From Steinernema hermaphroditum (taxonomy: Eukaryota; Nematoda; Chromadorea; Rhabditida; Steinernematidae), in the NCBI GenBank assembly GCA_030435675.1, contig JAUCMV010000018.1, forward strand, positions 1 to 55,000: DNA of 55,000 nt, written 5' to 3'. This document shows positions 36,401-48,944 of the stretch, in pieces. Numbering within the stretch: the stretch's first letter is position 1; each line of letters opens with the position of its first letter. The notes beneath the pieces were generated by a model. That model worked only from the letters and a program-made list of their open reading frames with translations. It did not search any database and was not told where the DNA came from. Position numbers and translations under genes: made by a program.

Positions 36401-38094
36401 GTTTTGCAGGAAACTAAGATAGTCCACAGTAAATCCAACGAGAGTAGGCGCGTTCGATCAGGCTCGTGCAGTTCTACAAGATCCAATCATAAAAATGCTA
36501 TGGTACTTTGGAGCAGGAGGGTCAGATGCAGAACTCTTTGTATGAACAAGGCCCTATCTGTCTCGAATTGAAAGTTTTGCAGGAAACTAAGATAGTCCAC
36601 AGTAAATCCAACGAGAGTAGGCGCGTTCGATCAGGCTCGTGCAGTTCTACAAGATCCAATCATAAAAATGCTATGGTACTTTGGAGCAGGAGGGTCAGAT
36701 GCAGAACTCTTGGTATGATCAAGGGCCCTAGCTGTCTCGAATTGAAAGTTTTGCAGGAAACTAAGATAGTCCACAGTAAATCCAACGAGAGTAGGCGCGT
36801 TCGATCAGGCTCGTGCAGTTCTACAAGATCCAATCATAAAAATGCTATGGTACTTTGGAGCAGGAGGGTCAGATGCAGAACTCTTTGTATGAACAAGGGC
36901 CCTATCTGTCTCGAATTGAAAGTTTTGCAGGAAACTAAGATAGTCCACAGTAAATCCAACGAGAGTAGGCGCGTTCGATCAGGCTCGTGCAGTTCTACAA
37001 GATCCAATCATAAAAATGCTATGGTACTTTGGAGCAGGAGGGTCAGATGCAGAGCTCTTTGTATGAACAAGGGCCCTGCTGTCTCGAATTGATAGTTTTG
37101 CAGGAAACTAAGATAGTCCACAGTAAATCCAACGAGAGTAGGCGCGTTCGATCAGGCTCGTGCAGTTCTACAAGATCCAATCATAAAAATGCTATGGTAC
37201 TTTGGAGCAGGAGGGTCAGATGCAGAACTCTTTGTATGAACAAGGCCCTATCTGTCTCGAATTGAAAGTTTTGCAGGAAACTAAGATAGTCCACAGTAAA
37301 TCCAACGAGAGTAGGCGCGTTCGATCAGGCTCGTGCAGTTCTACAAGATCCAATCATAAAAATGCTATGGTACTTTGGAGCAGGAGGGTCAGATGCAGAG
37401 CTCTTGGTATGAACAAGGGCCCTAGCTGTCTCGAATTGAAAGTTTTGCAGGAAACTAAGATAGTCCACAGTAAATCCAACGAGAGTAGGCGCGTTCGATC
37501 AGGCTCGTGCAGTTCTACAAGATCCAATCATAAAAATGCTATGGTACTTTGGAGCAGGAGGGTCAGATGCAGAACTCTTTGTATGAACAAGGGCCCTAGC
37601 TGTCTCGAATTGAAAGTTTTGCAGGAAACTAAGATAGTCCACAGTAAATCCAACGAGAGTAGGCGCGTTCGATCAGGCTCGTGCAGTTCTACAAGATCCA
37701 ATCATAAAAATGCTATGGTACTTTGGAGCAGGAGGGTCAGATGCAGAGCTCTTGGTGTGAGCAAGGGCCCTAGCTGTCTCGAATTGAAAGTTTTGCAGGA
37801 AACTAAGATAGTCCACAGTAAATCCAACGAGAGTAGGCGCGTTCGATCAGGCTCGTGCAGTTCTACAAGATCCAATCATAAAAATGCTATGGTACTTTGG
37901 AGCAGGAGGGTCAGATGCAGAGCTCTTGGTGTGAACAAGGGCCCTAGCTGTCTCGAATTGAAAGTTTTGCAGGAAACTAAGATAGTCCACAGTAAATCCA
38001 ACGAGAGTAGGCGCGTTCGATCAGGCTCGTGCAGTTCTACAAGATCCAATCATAAAAATGCTATGGTACTTTGGAGCAGGAGGGTCAGATGCAG

Positions 38095-38106
38095 AACTCT
38101 TGTATG
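38095..38106 (+). other. Hybrid junction with one base lost (CTCTTGTATG)
   Basis: The type A form has CTCTTTGTATG and type B has CTCTTGGTGTG. This copy reads CTCTTGTATG, one base shorter, as if B-like CTCTTG were joined to A-like TATG. The same form recurs 1,216 bases (seven units) downstream. Confidence 0.7.
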
Positions 38107-39030
38107 AACAAGGCCCTATCTGTCTCGAATTGAAAGTTTTGCAGGAAACTAAGATAGTCCACAGTAAATCCAACGAGAGTAGGCGCGTTCGATCAGGCTC
38201 GTGCAGTTCTACAAGATCCAATCATAAAAATGCTATGGTACTTTGGAGCAGGAGGGTCAGATGCAGAGCTCTTTGTATGAACAAGGGCCCTAGCTGTCTC
38301 GAATTGAAAGTTTTGCAGGAAACTAAGATAGTCCACAGTAAATCCAACGAGAGTAGGCGCGTTCGATCAGGCTCGTGCAGTTCTACAAGATCCAATCATA
38401 AAAATGCTATGGTACTTTGGAGCAGGAGGGTCAGATGCAGAGCTCTTTGTATGAACAAGGGCCCTATCTGTCTCGAATTGAAAGTTTTGCAGGAAACTAA
38501 GATAGTCCACAGTAAATCCAACGAGAGTAGGCGCGTTCGATCAGGCTCGTGCAGTTCTACAAGATCCAATCATAAAAATGCTATGGTACTTTGGAGCAGG
38601 AGGGTCAGATGCAGAGCTCTTGGTGTGAACAAGGGCCCTAGCTGTCTCGAATTGAAAGTTTTGCAGGAAACTAAGATAGTCCACAGTAAATCCAACGAGA
38701 ATAGGCGCGTTCGATCAGGCTCGTGCAGTTCTACAAGATCCAATCATAAAAATGCTATGGTACTTTGGAGCAGGAGGGTCAGATGCAGAGCTCTTGGTAT
38801 GAACAAGGGCCCTAGCTGTCTCGAATTGAAAGTTTTGCAGGAAACTAAGATAGTCCACAGTAAATCCAACGAGAGTAGGCGCGTTCGATCAGGCTCGTGC
38901 AGTTCTACAAGATCCAATCATAAAAATGCTATGGTACTTTGGAGCAGGAGGGTCAGATGCAGAACTCTTTGTATGAACAAGGCCCTATCTGTCTCGAATT
39001 GAAAGTTTTGCAGGAAACTAAGATAGTCCA

Positions 39031-39045
39031 CAGGTAAATCCCAAC
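39031..39045 (+). other. Tail with two single-base insertions
   Basis: CAGGTAAATCCCAAC replaces CAGTAAATCCAAC: one extra G and one extra C in the same 15 bases. The extra C form (AAATCCC) occurs in several other copies, but the extra G is unique here. Confidence 0.75.
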
Positions 39046-39310
39046 GAGAGTAGGCGCGTTCGATCAGGCTCGTGCAGTTCTACAAGATCCAATCATAAAA
39101 ATGCTATGGTACTTTGGAGCAGGAGGGTCAGATGCAGAACTCTTTGTATGAACAAGGCCCTATCTGTCTCGAATTGAAAGTTTTGCAGGAAACTAAGATA
39201 GTCCACAGTAAATCCAACGAGAGTAGGCGCGTTCGATCAGGCTCGTGCAGTTCTACAAGATCCAATCATAAAAATGCTATGGTACTTTGGAGCAGGAGGG
39301 TCAGATGCAG

Positions 39311-39322
39311 AACTCTTGTATG
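39311..39322 (+). other. Second copy of the CTCTTGTATG junction
   Basis: Same one-base-shorter form as at 38,095. Neighbouring units differ between the two sites, so either this single unit was copied or the deletion arose twice. Confidence 0.7.
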
Positions 39323-42300
39323 AACAAGGCCCTATCTGTCTCGAATTGAAAGTTTTGCAGGAAACTAAGATAGTCCACAGTAAATCCAACGAGAGTAGGC
39401 GCGTTCGATCAGGCTCGTGCAGTTCTACAAGATCCAATCATAAAAATGCTATGGTACTTTGGAGCAGGAGGGTCAGATGCAGAGCTCTTGGTGTGAGCAA
39501 GGGCCCTGCTGTCTCGAATTGAAAGTTTTGCAGGAAACTAAGATAGTCCACAGTAAATCCAACGAGAGTAGGCGCGTTCGATCAGGCTCGTGCAGTTCTA
39601 CAAGATCCAATCATAAAAATGCTATGGTACTTTGGAGCAGGAGGGTCAGATGCAGAACTCTTTGTATGAACAAGGGCCCTATCTGTCTCGAATTGAAAGT
39701 TTTGCAGGAAACTAAGATAGTCCACAGTAAATCCAACGAGAATAGGCGCGTTCGATCAGGCTCGTGCAGTTCTACAAGATCCAATCATAAAAATGCTATG
39801 GTACTTTGGAGCAGGAGGGTCAGATGCAGAACTCTTTGTATGAACAAGGCCCTATCTGTCTCGAATTGAAAGTTTTGCAGGAAACTAAGATAGTCCACAG
39901 TAAATCCAACGAGAGTAGGCGCGTTCGATCAGGCTCGTGCAGTTCTACAAGATCCAATCATAAAAATGCTATGGTACTTTGGAGCAGGAGGGTCAGATGC
40001 AGAGCTCTTGGTGTGAACAAGGGCCCTGCTGTCTCGAATTGAAAGTTTTGCAGGAAACTAAGATAGTCCACAGTAATTCCAACGTGAATAGGCGCGTTCG
40101 ATCAGGCTCGTGCAGTTCTACAAGATCCAATCATAAAAATGCTATGGTACTTTGGAGCAGGAGGGTCAGATGCAGAGCTCTTGGTGTGAACAAGGGCCCT
40201 AGCTGTCTCGAATTGAAAGTTTTGCAGGAAACTAAGATAGTCCACAGTAAATCCAACGAGAGTAGGCGCGTTCGATCAGGCTCGTGCAGTTCTACAAGAT
40301 CCAATCATAAAAATGCTATGGTACTTTGGAGCAGGAGGGTCAGATGCAGAGCTCTTGGTGTGAGCAAGGGCCCTGCTGTCTCGAATTGAAAGTTTTGCAG
40401 GAAACTAAGATAGTCCACAGTAAATCCAACGAGAGTAGGCGCGTTCGATCAGGCTCGTGCAGTTCTACAAGATAGAATCATAAAAATGCTATGGTACTTT
40501 GGAGCAGGAGGGTCAGATGCAGAGCTCTTGGTGTGAGCAAGGGCCCTGCTGTCTCGAATTGAAAGTTTTGCAGGAAACTAAGATAGTCCACAGTAAATCC
40601 AACGAGAGTAGGCGCGTTCGATCAGGCTCGTGCAGTTCTACAAGATCCAATCATAAAAATGCTATGGTACTTTGGAGCAGGAGGGTCAGATGCAGAGCTC
40701 TTTGTATGAACAAGGCCCAAGCTGTCTCGAATTGAAAGTTTTGCAGGAAACTAAGATAGTCCACAGTAAATCCAACGAGAATAGGCGCGTTCGATCAGGC
40801 TCGTGCAGTTCTACAAGATCCAATCATAAAAATGCTATGGTACTTTGGAGCAGGAGGGTCAGATGCAGAACTCTTTGTATGAACAAGGGCCCTAGCTGTC
40901 TCGAATTGAAAGTTTTGCAGGAAACTAAGATAGTCCACAGTAAATCCAACGAGAGTAGGCGCGTTCGATCAGGCTCGTGCAGTTCTACAAGATCCAATCA
41001 TAAAAATGCTATGGTACTTTGGAGCAGGAGGGTCAGATGCAGAGCTCTTGGTATGAACAAGGGCCCTAGCTGTCTCGAATTGAAAGTTTTGCAGGAAACT
41101 AAGATAGTCCACAGTAAATCCAACGAGAGTAGGCGCGTTCGATCAGGCTCGTGCAGTTCTACAAGATCCAATCATAAAAATGCTATGGTACTTTGGAGCA
41201 GGAGGGTCAGATGCAGAGCTCTTTGAGTGAACAAGGGCCCTAGCTGTCTCGAATTGAAAGTTTTGCAGGAAACTAAGATAGTCCACAGTAAATCCAACGA
41301 GAATAGGCGCGTTCGATCAGGCTCGTGCAGTTCTACAAGATCCAATCATAAAAATGCTATGGTACTTTGGAGCAGGAGGGTCAGATGCAGAGCTCTTGGT
41401 GTGAGCAAGGGCCCTGCTGTCTCGAATTGAAAGTTTTGCAGGAAACTAAGATAGTCCACAGTAAATCCAACGAGAATAGGCGCGTTCGATCAGGCTCGTG
41501 CAGTTCTACAAGATCCAATCATAAAAATGCTATGGTACTTTGGAGCAGGAGGGTCAGATGCAGAACTCTTTGTATGAACAAGGCCCTATCTGTCTCGAAT
41601 TGAAAGTTTTGCAGGAAACTAAGATAGTCCACAGTAAATCCAACGAGAGTAGGCGCGTTCGATCAGGCTCGTGCAGTTCTACAAGATCCAATCATAAAAA
41701 TGCTATGGTACTTTGGAGCAGGAGGGTCAGATGCAGAGCTCTTTGTGTGAGCAAGGGCCCTGCTGTCTCGAATTGAAAGTTTTGCAGGAAACTAAGATAG
41801 TCCACAGTAAATCCAACGAGAGTAGGCGCGTTCGATCAGGCTCGTGCAGTTCTACAAGATCCAATCATAAAAATGCTATGGTACTTTGGAGCAGGAGGGT
41901 CAGATGCAGAGCTCTTTGTGTGAGCAAGGGCCCAGCTGTCTCGAATTGAAAGTTTTGCAGGAAACTAAGATAGTCCACAGTAAATCCAACGAGAGTAGGC
42001 GCGTTCGATCAGGCTCGTGCAGTTCTACAAGATCCAATCATAAAAATGCTATGGTACTTTGGAGCAGGAGGGTCAGATGCAGAGCTCTTGGTGTGAGCAA
42101 GGGCCCAGCTGTCTCGAATTGAAAGTTTTGCAGGAAACTAAGATAGTCCACAGTAAATCCAACGAGAGTAGGCGCGTTCGATCAGGCTCGTGCAGTTCTA
42201 CAAGATCCAATCATAAAAATGCTATGGTACTTTGGAGCAGGAGGGTCAGATGCAGAGCTCTTGGTGTGAGCAAGGGCCCTGCTGTCTCGAATTGAAAGTT

Positions 42301-43298
42301 TTGCAGGAAACTAAGATAGTCCACAGTAAATCCAACGAGAGTAGGCGCGTTCGATCAGGCTCGTGCAGTTCTACAAGATCCAATCATAAAAATGCTATGG
42401 TACTTTGGAGCAGGAGGGTCAGATGCAGAACTCTTTGTATGAACAAGGGCCCTAGCTGTCTCGAATTGAAAGTTTTGCAGGAAACTAAGATAGTCCACAG
42501 TAAATCCCAACGAGAATAGGCGCGTTCGATCAGGCTCGTGCAGTTCTACAAGATCCAATCATAAAAATGCTATGGTACTTTGGAGCAGGAGGGTCAGATG
42601 CAGAGCTCTTGGTGTGAACAAGGGCCCTATCTGTCTCGAATTGAAAGTTTTGCAGGAAACTAAGATAGTCCACAGTAAATCCAACGAGAGTAGGCGCGTT
42701 CGATCAGGCTCGTGCAGTTCTACAAGATCCAATCATAAAAATGCTATGGTACTTTGGAGCAGGAGGGTCAGATGCAGAGCTCTTTGTGTGAACAAGGGCC
42801 CTAGCTGTCTCGAATTGAAAGTTTTGCAGGAAACTAAGATAGTCCACAGTAAATCCAACGAGAGTAGGCGCGTTCGATCAGGCTCGTGCAGTTCTACAAG
42901 ATCCAATCATAAAAATGCTATGGTACTTTGGAGCAGGAGGGTCAGATGCAGAGCTCTTTGTATGAACAAGGGCCCTAGCTGTCTCGAATTGAAAGTTTTG
43001 CAGGAAACTAAGATAGTCCACAGTAAATCCAACGAGAGTAGGCGCGTTCGATCAGGCTCGTGCAGTTCTACAAGATCCAATCATAAAAATGCTATGGTAC
43101 TTTGGAGCAGGAGGGTCAGATGCAGAACTCTTTGTATGAACAAGGCCCTATCTGTCTCGAATTGAAAGTTTTGCAGGAAACTAAGATAGTCCACAGTAAA
43201 TCCAACGAGAGTAGGCGCGTTCGATCAGGCTCGTGCAGTTCTACAAGATCCAATCATAAAAATGCTATGGTACTTTGGAGCAGGAGGGTCAGATGCAG

Positions 43299-43316
43299 AG
43301 CTCTTTGGTGTGAGCA
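43299..43316 (+). other. Hybrid junction with one base gained (CTCTTTGGTGTG)
   Basis: This copy combines CTCTTT of type A-like units with GGTGTGAGC of type B and is one base longer. It is the reciprocal of the CTCTTGTATG form at 38,095 and 39,311, the pair of products expected from misaligned exchange at this point. Confidence 0.7.
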
Positions 43317-43909
43317 AGGGCCCTGCTGTCTCGAATTGAAAGTTTTGCAGGAAACTAAGATAGTCCACAGTAATCCCAACGAGAGTAGGCGCGTTCGATC
43401 AGGCTCGTGCAGTTCTACAAGATCCAATCATAAAAATGCTATGGTACTTTGGAGCAGGAGGGTCAGATGCAGAGCTCTTTGTATGAACAAGGCCCTAGCT
43501 GTCTCGAATTGAAAGTTTTGCAGGAAACTAAGATAGTCCACAGTAAATCCAACGAGAGTAGGCGCGTTCGATCAGGCTCGTGCAGTTCTACAAGATCCAA
43601 TCATAAAAATGCTATGGTACTTTGGAGCAGGAGGGTCAGATGCAGAGCTCTTTGTATGAACAAGGCCCTAGCTGTCTCGAATTGAAAGTTTTGCAGGAAA
43701 CTAAGATAGTCCACAGTAAATCCAACGAGAGTAGGCGCGTTCGATCAGGCTCGTGCAGTTCTACAAGATCCAATCATAAAAATGCTATGGTACTTTGGAG
43801 CAGGAGGGTCAGATGCAGAGCTCTTGGTGTGAGCAAGGGCCCTAGCTGTCTCGAATTGAAAGTTTTGCAGGAAACTAAGATAGTCCACAGTAAATCCAAC
43901 GAGAGTAGG

Positions 43910-44775
43910 CGCGTTCGATCAGGCTCGTGCAGTTCTACAAGATCCAATCATAAAAATGCTATGGTACTTTGGAGCAGGAGGGTCAGATGCAGAGCTCTTG
44001 GTGTGAGCAAGGGCCCTGCTGTCTCGAATTGAAAGTTTTGCAGGAAACTAAGATAGTCCACAGTAAATCCAACGAGAGTAGGCGCGTTCGATCAGGCTCG
44101 TGCAGTTCTACAAGATCCAATCATAAAAATGCTATGGTACTTTGGAGCAGGAGGGTCAGATGCAGAGCTCTTGGTGTGAGCAAGGGCCCTGCTGTCTCGA
44201 ATTGAAAGTTTTGCAGGAAACTAAGATAGTCCACAGTAAATCCAACGAGAATAGGCGCGTTCGATCAGGCTCGTGCAGTTCTACAAGATCCAATCATAAA
44301 AATGCTATGGTACTTTGGAGCAGGAGGGTCAGATGCAGAGCTCTTGGTGTGAGCAAGGGCCCTGCTGTCTCGAATTGAAAGTTTTGCAGGAAACTAAGAT
44401 AGTCCACAGTAAATCCCAACGAGAGTAGGCGCGTTCGATCAGGCTCGTGCAGTTCTACAAGATCCAATCATAAAAATGCTATGGTACTTTGGAGCAGGAG
44501 GGTCAGATGCAGAGCTCTTGGTGTGAGCAAGGGCCCTGCTGTCTCGAATTGAAAGTTTTGCAGGAAACTAAGATAGTCCACAGTAAATCCAACGAGAGTA
44601 GGCGCGTTCGATCAGGCTCGTGCAGTTCTACAAGATCCAATCATAAAAATGCTATGGTACTTTGGAGCAGGAGGGTCAGATGCAGAGCTCTTGGTGTGAG
44701 CAAGGGCCCTGCTGTCTCGAATTGAAAGTTTTGCAGGAAACTAAGATAGTCCACAGTAAATCCAACGAGAGTAGG
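43910..44775 (+). repeat. Five consecutive short type B units
   Basis: Unit starts are at 43,910, 44,083, 44,256, 44,430 and 44,603. All have GGTGTGAGCAAGGGCCCTG with the A lost after CCCT. The third is 174 bp only because it has an extra C in the tail (AAATCCC at 44,411). This mirrors the five short type A units at 32.6 kb. Confidence 0.85.
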
Positions 44776-45850
44776 CGCGTTCGATCAGGCTCGTGCAGTT
44801 CTACAAGATCCAATCATAAAAATGCTATGGTACTTTGGAGCAGGAGGGTCAGATGCAGAGCTCTTTGTGTGAACAAGGGCCCTATCTGTCTCGAATTGAA
44901 AGTTTTGCAGGAAACTAAGATAGTCCACAGTAAATCCAACGAGAGTAGGCGCGTTCGATCAGGCTCGTGCAGTTCTACAAGATCCAATCATAAAAATGCT
45001 ATGGTACTTTGGAGCAGGAGGGTCAGATGCAGAGCTCTTTGTGTGAACAAGGGCCCTAGCTGTCTCGAATTGAAAGTTTTGCAGGAAACTAAGATAGTCC
45101 ACAGTAAATCCAACGAGAGTAGGCGCGTTCGATCAGGCTCGTGCAGTTCTACAAGATCCAATCATAAAAATGCTATGGTACTTTGGAGCAGGAGGGTCAG
45201 ATGCAGAGCTCTTGGTGTGAGCAAGGGCCCTGCTGTCTCGAATTGAAAGTTTTGCAGGAAACTAAGATAGTCCACAGTAATCCCAACGGGAATAGGCGCG
45301 TTCGATCAGGCTCGTGCAGTTCTACAAGATCCAATCATAAAAATGCTATGGTACTTTGGAGCAGGAGGGTCAGATGCAGAGCTCTTGGTGTGAACAAGGG
45401 CCCTAGCTGTCTCGAATTGAAAGTTTTGCAGGAAACTAAGATAGTCCACAGTAAATCCAACGAGAGTAGGCGCGTTCGATCAGGCTCGTGCAGTTCTACA
45501 AGATCCAATCATAAAAATGCTATGGTACTTTGGAGCAGGAGGGTCAGATGCAGAGCTCTTTGTGTGAGCAAGGGCCCTAGCTGTCTCGAATTGAAAGTTT
45601 TGCAGGAAACTAAGATAGTCCACAGTAATCCCAACGAGAGTAGGCGCGTTCGATCAGGCTCGTGCAGTTCTACAAGATCGAATCATAAAAATGCTATGGT
45701 ACTTTGGAGCAGGAGGGTCAGATGCAGAGCTCTTGGTGTGAACAAGGGCCCTATCTGTCTCGAATTGAAAGTTTTGCAGGAAACTAAGATAGTCCACAGT
45801 AAATCCAACGAGAGTAGGCGCGTTCGATCAGGCTCGTGCAGTTCTACAAG

Positions 45851-46382
45851 ATCCGGTCATAAAAATGCTATGGTACTTTGGAGCAGGAGGGTCAGATGCA
45901 GAGCTCTTGGTGTGAGCAAGGGCCCTGCTGTCTCGAATTGAAAGTTTTGCAGGAAACTAAGATAGTCCACAGTAAATCCAACGAGAGTAGGCGCGTTCGA
46001 TCAGGCTCGTGCAGTTCTACAAGATCCAATCATAAAAATGCTATGGTACTTTGGAGCAGGAGGGTCAGATGCAGAGCTCTTGGTGTGAGCAAGGGCCCTG
46101 CTGTCTCGAATTGAAAGTTTTGCAGGAAACTAAGATAGTCCACAGTAATCCCAACGGGAATAGGCGCGTTCGATCAGGCTCGTGCAGTTCTACAAGATCC
46201 AATCATAAAAATGCTATGGTACTTTGGAGCAGGAGGGTCAGATGCAGAGCTCTTGGTGTGAGCAAGGGCCCTGCTGTCTCGAATTGAAAGTTTTGCAGGA
46301 AACTAAGATAGTCCACAGTAAATCCAACGAGAGTAGGCGCGTTCGATCAGGCTCGTGCAGTTCTACAAGATCCGGTCATAAA
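45851..46382 (+). repeat. Pair of units with the CCGGTCAT first window
   Basis: CCGGTCAT appears at 45,853 and 46,372, exactly 519 bases (three 173-bp units) apart, and I found it nowhere else in this window. Its confinement fits a single small duplication. Confidence 0.75.
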
Positions 46383-48246
46383 AATGCTATGGTACTTTGG
46401 AGCAGGAGGGTCAGATGCAGAGCTCTTGGTGTGAGCAAGGGCCCTAGCTGTCTCGAATTGAAAGTTTTGCAGGAAACTAAGATAGTCCACAGTAAATCCA
46501 ACGAGAGTAGGCGCGTTCGATCAGGCTCGTGCAGTTCTACAAGATAGAATCATAAAAATGCTATGGTACTTTGGAGCAGGAGGGTCAGATGCAGAACTCT
46601 TTGTATGAACAAGGCCCTATCTGTCTCGAATTGAAAGTTTTGCAGGAAACTAAGATAGTCCACAGTAAATCCAACGAGAGTAGGCGCGTTCGATCAGGCT
46701 CGTGCAGTTCTACAAGATCCAATCATAAAAATGCTATGGTACTTTGGAGCAGGAGGGTCAGATGCAGAGCTCTTGGTGTGAGCAAGGGCCCTGCTGTCTC
46801 GAATTGAAAGTTTTGCAGGAAACTAAGATAGTCCACAGTAAATCCAACGGGAATAGGCGCGTTCGATCAGGCTCGTGCAGTTCTACAAGATCCAATCATA
46901 AAAATGCTATGGTACTTTGGAGCAGGAGGGTCAGATGCAGAACTCTTTGTATGAACAAGGGCCCTGCTGTCTCGAATTGAAAGTTTTGCAGGAAACTAAG
47001 ATAGTCCACAGTAAATCCAACGAGAGTAGGCGCGTTCGATCAGGCTCGTGCAGTTCTACAAGATCCAATCATAAAAATGCTATGGTACTTTGGAGCAGGA
47101 GGGTCAGATGCAGAGCTCTTGGTGTGAGCAAGGGCCCTGCTGTCTCGAATTGAAAGTTTTGCAGGAAACTAAGATAGTCCACAGTAATCCCAACGAGAAT
47201 AGGCGCGTTCGATCAGGCTCGTGCAGTTCTACAAGATCCAATCATAAAAATGCTATGGTACTTTGGAGCAGGAGGGTCAGATGCAGAGCTCTTTGTATGA
47301 ACAAGGGCCCTATCTGTCTCGAATTGAAAGTTTTGCAGGAAACTAAGATAGTCCACAGTAAATCCAACGAGAGTAGGCGCGTTCGATCAGGCTCGTGCAG
47401 TTCTACAAGATCCAGTCATAAAAATGCTATGGTACTTTGGAGCAGGAGGGTCAGATGCAGAGCTCTTTGTATGAACAAGGGCCCTATCTGTCTCGAATTG
47501 AAAGTTTTGCAGGAAACTAAGATAGTCCACAGTAAATCCAACGAGAGTAGGCGCGTTCGATCAGGCTCGTGCAGTTCTACAAGATCCAATCATAAAAATG
47601 CTATGGTACTTTGGAGCAGGAGGGTCAGATGCAGAGCTCTTGGTGTGATCAAGGGCCCTAGCTGTCTCGAATTGAAAGTTTTGCAGGAAACTAAGATAGT
47701 CCACAGTAAATCCAACGAGAGTAGGCGCGTTCGATCAGGCTCGTGCAGTTCTACAAGATCCAATCATAAAAATGCTATGGTACTTTGGAGCAGGAGGGTC
47801 AGATGCAGAGCTCTTGGTGTGAACAAGGGCCCTGCTGTCTCGAATTGAAAGTTTTGCAGGAAACTAAGATAGTCCACAGTAAATCCAACGAGAGTAGGCG
47901 CGTTCGATCAGGCTCGTGCAGTTCTACAAGATCCAATCATAAAAATGCTATGGTACTTTGGAGCAGGAGGGTCAGATGCAGAGCTCTTGGTGTGAGCAAG
48001 GGCCCTAGCTGTCTCGAATTGAAAGTTTTGCAGGAAACTAAGATAGTCCACAGTAATTCCAACGAGAATAGGCGCGTTCGATCAGGCTCGTGCAGTTCTA
48101 CAAGATCCAATCATAAAAATGCTATGGTACTTTGGAGCAGGAGGGTCAGATGCAGAGCTCTTTGTATGAACAAGGGCCCTATCTGTCTCGAATTGAAAGT
48201 TTTGCAGGAAACTAAGATAGTCCACAGTAAATCCAACGAGAGTAGG

Positions 48247-48944
48247 CGCGTTCGATCAGGCTCGTGCAGTTCTACAAGATCCAATCATAAAAATGCTATG
48301 GTACTTTGGAGCAGGAGGGTCAGATGCAGAGCTCTTGGTGTGAGCAAGGGCCCTAGCTGTCTCGAATTGAAAGTTTTGCAGGAAACTAAGATAGTCCACA
48401 GTAAATCCCAACGAGAGTAGGCGCGTTCGATCAGGCTCGTGCAGTTCTACAAGATCCAATCATAAAAATGCTATGGTACTTTGGAGCAGGAGGGTCAGAT
48501 GCAGAGCTCTTGGTGTGAACAAGGGCCCTAGCTGTCTCGAATTGAAAGTTTTGCAGGAAACTAAGATAGTCCACAGTAAATCCAACGAGAGTAGGCGCGT
48601 TCGATCAGGCTCGTGCAGTTCTACAAGATCCAATCATAAAAATGCTATGGTACTTTGGAGCAGGAGGGTCAGATGCAGAGCTCTTGGTGTGAACAAGGGC
48701 CCTAGCTGTCTCGAATTGAAAGTTTTGCAGGAAACTAAGATAGTCCACAGTAAATCCAACGAGAGTAGGCGCGTTCGATCAGGCTCGTGCAGTTCTACAA
48801 GATCCAATCATAAAAATGCTATGGTACTTTGGAGCAGGAGGGTCAGATGCAGAGCTCTTGGTGTGAGCAAGGGCCCTAGCTGTCTCGAATTGAAAGTTTT
48901 GCAGGAAACTAAGATAGTCCACAGTAAATCCCAACGAGAGTAGG
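48247..48944 (+). repeat. Three-unit duplication marked by AAATCCC tails
   Basis: A type B unit of 175 bp with an AAATCCC tail (48,403), two units reading GGTGTGAACAAGGGCCCTAG, then another 175-bp type B unit with the same tail (48,926). The marker spacing is 523 bases. Only one full period plus one unit is present. Confidence 0.65.

Noticed and set aside
37081..37100. GATAGTTTTG in place of GAAAGTTTTG, as a possible functional change.
   Set aside because: A single substitution in one copy; no pattern around it.
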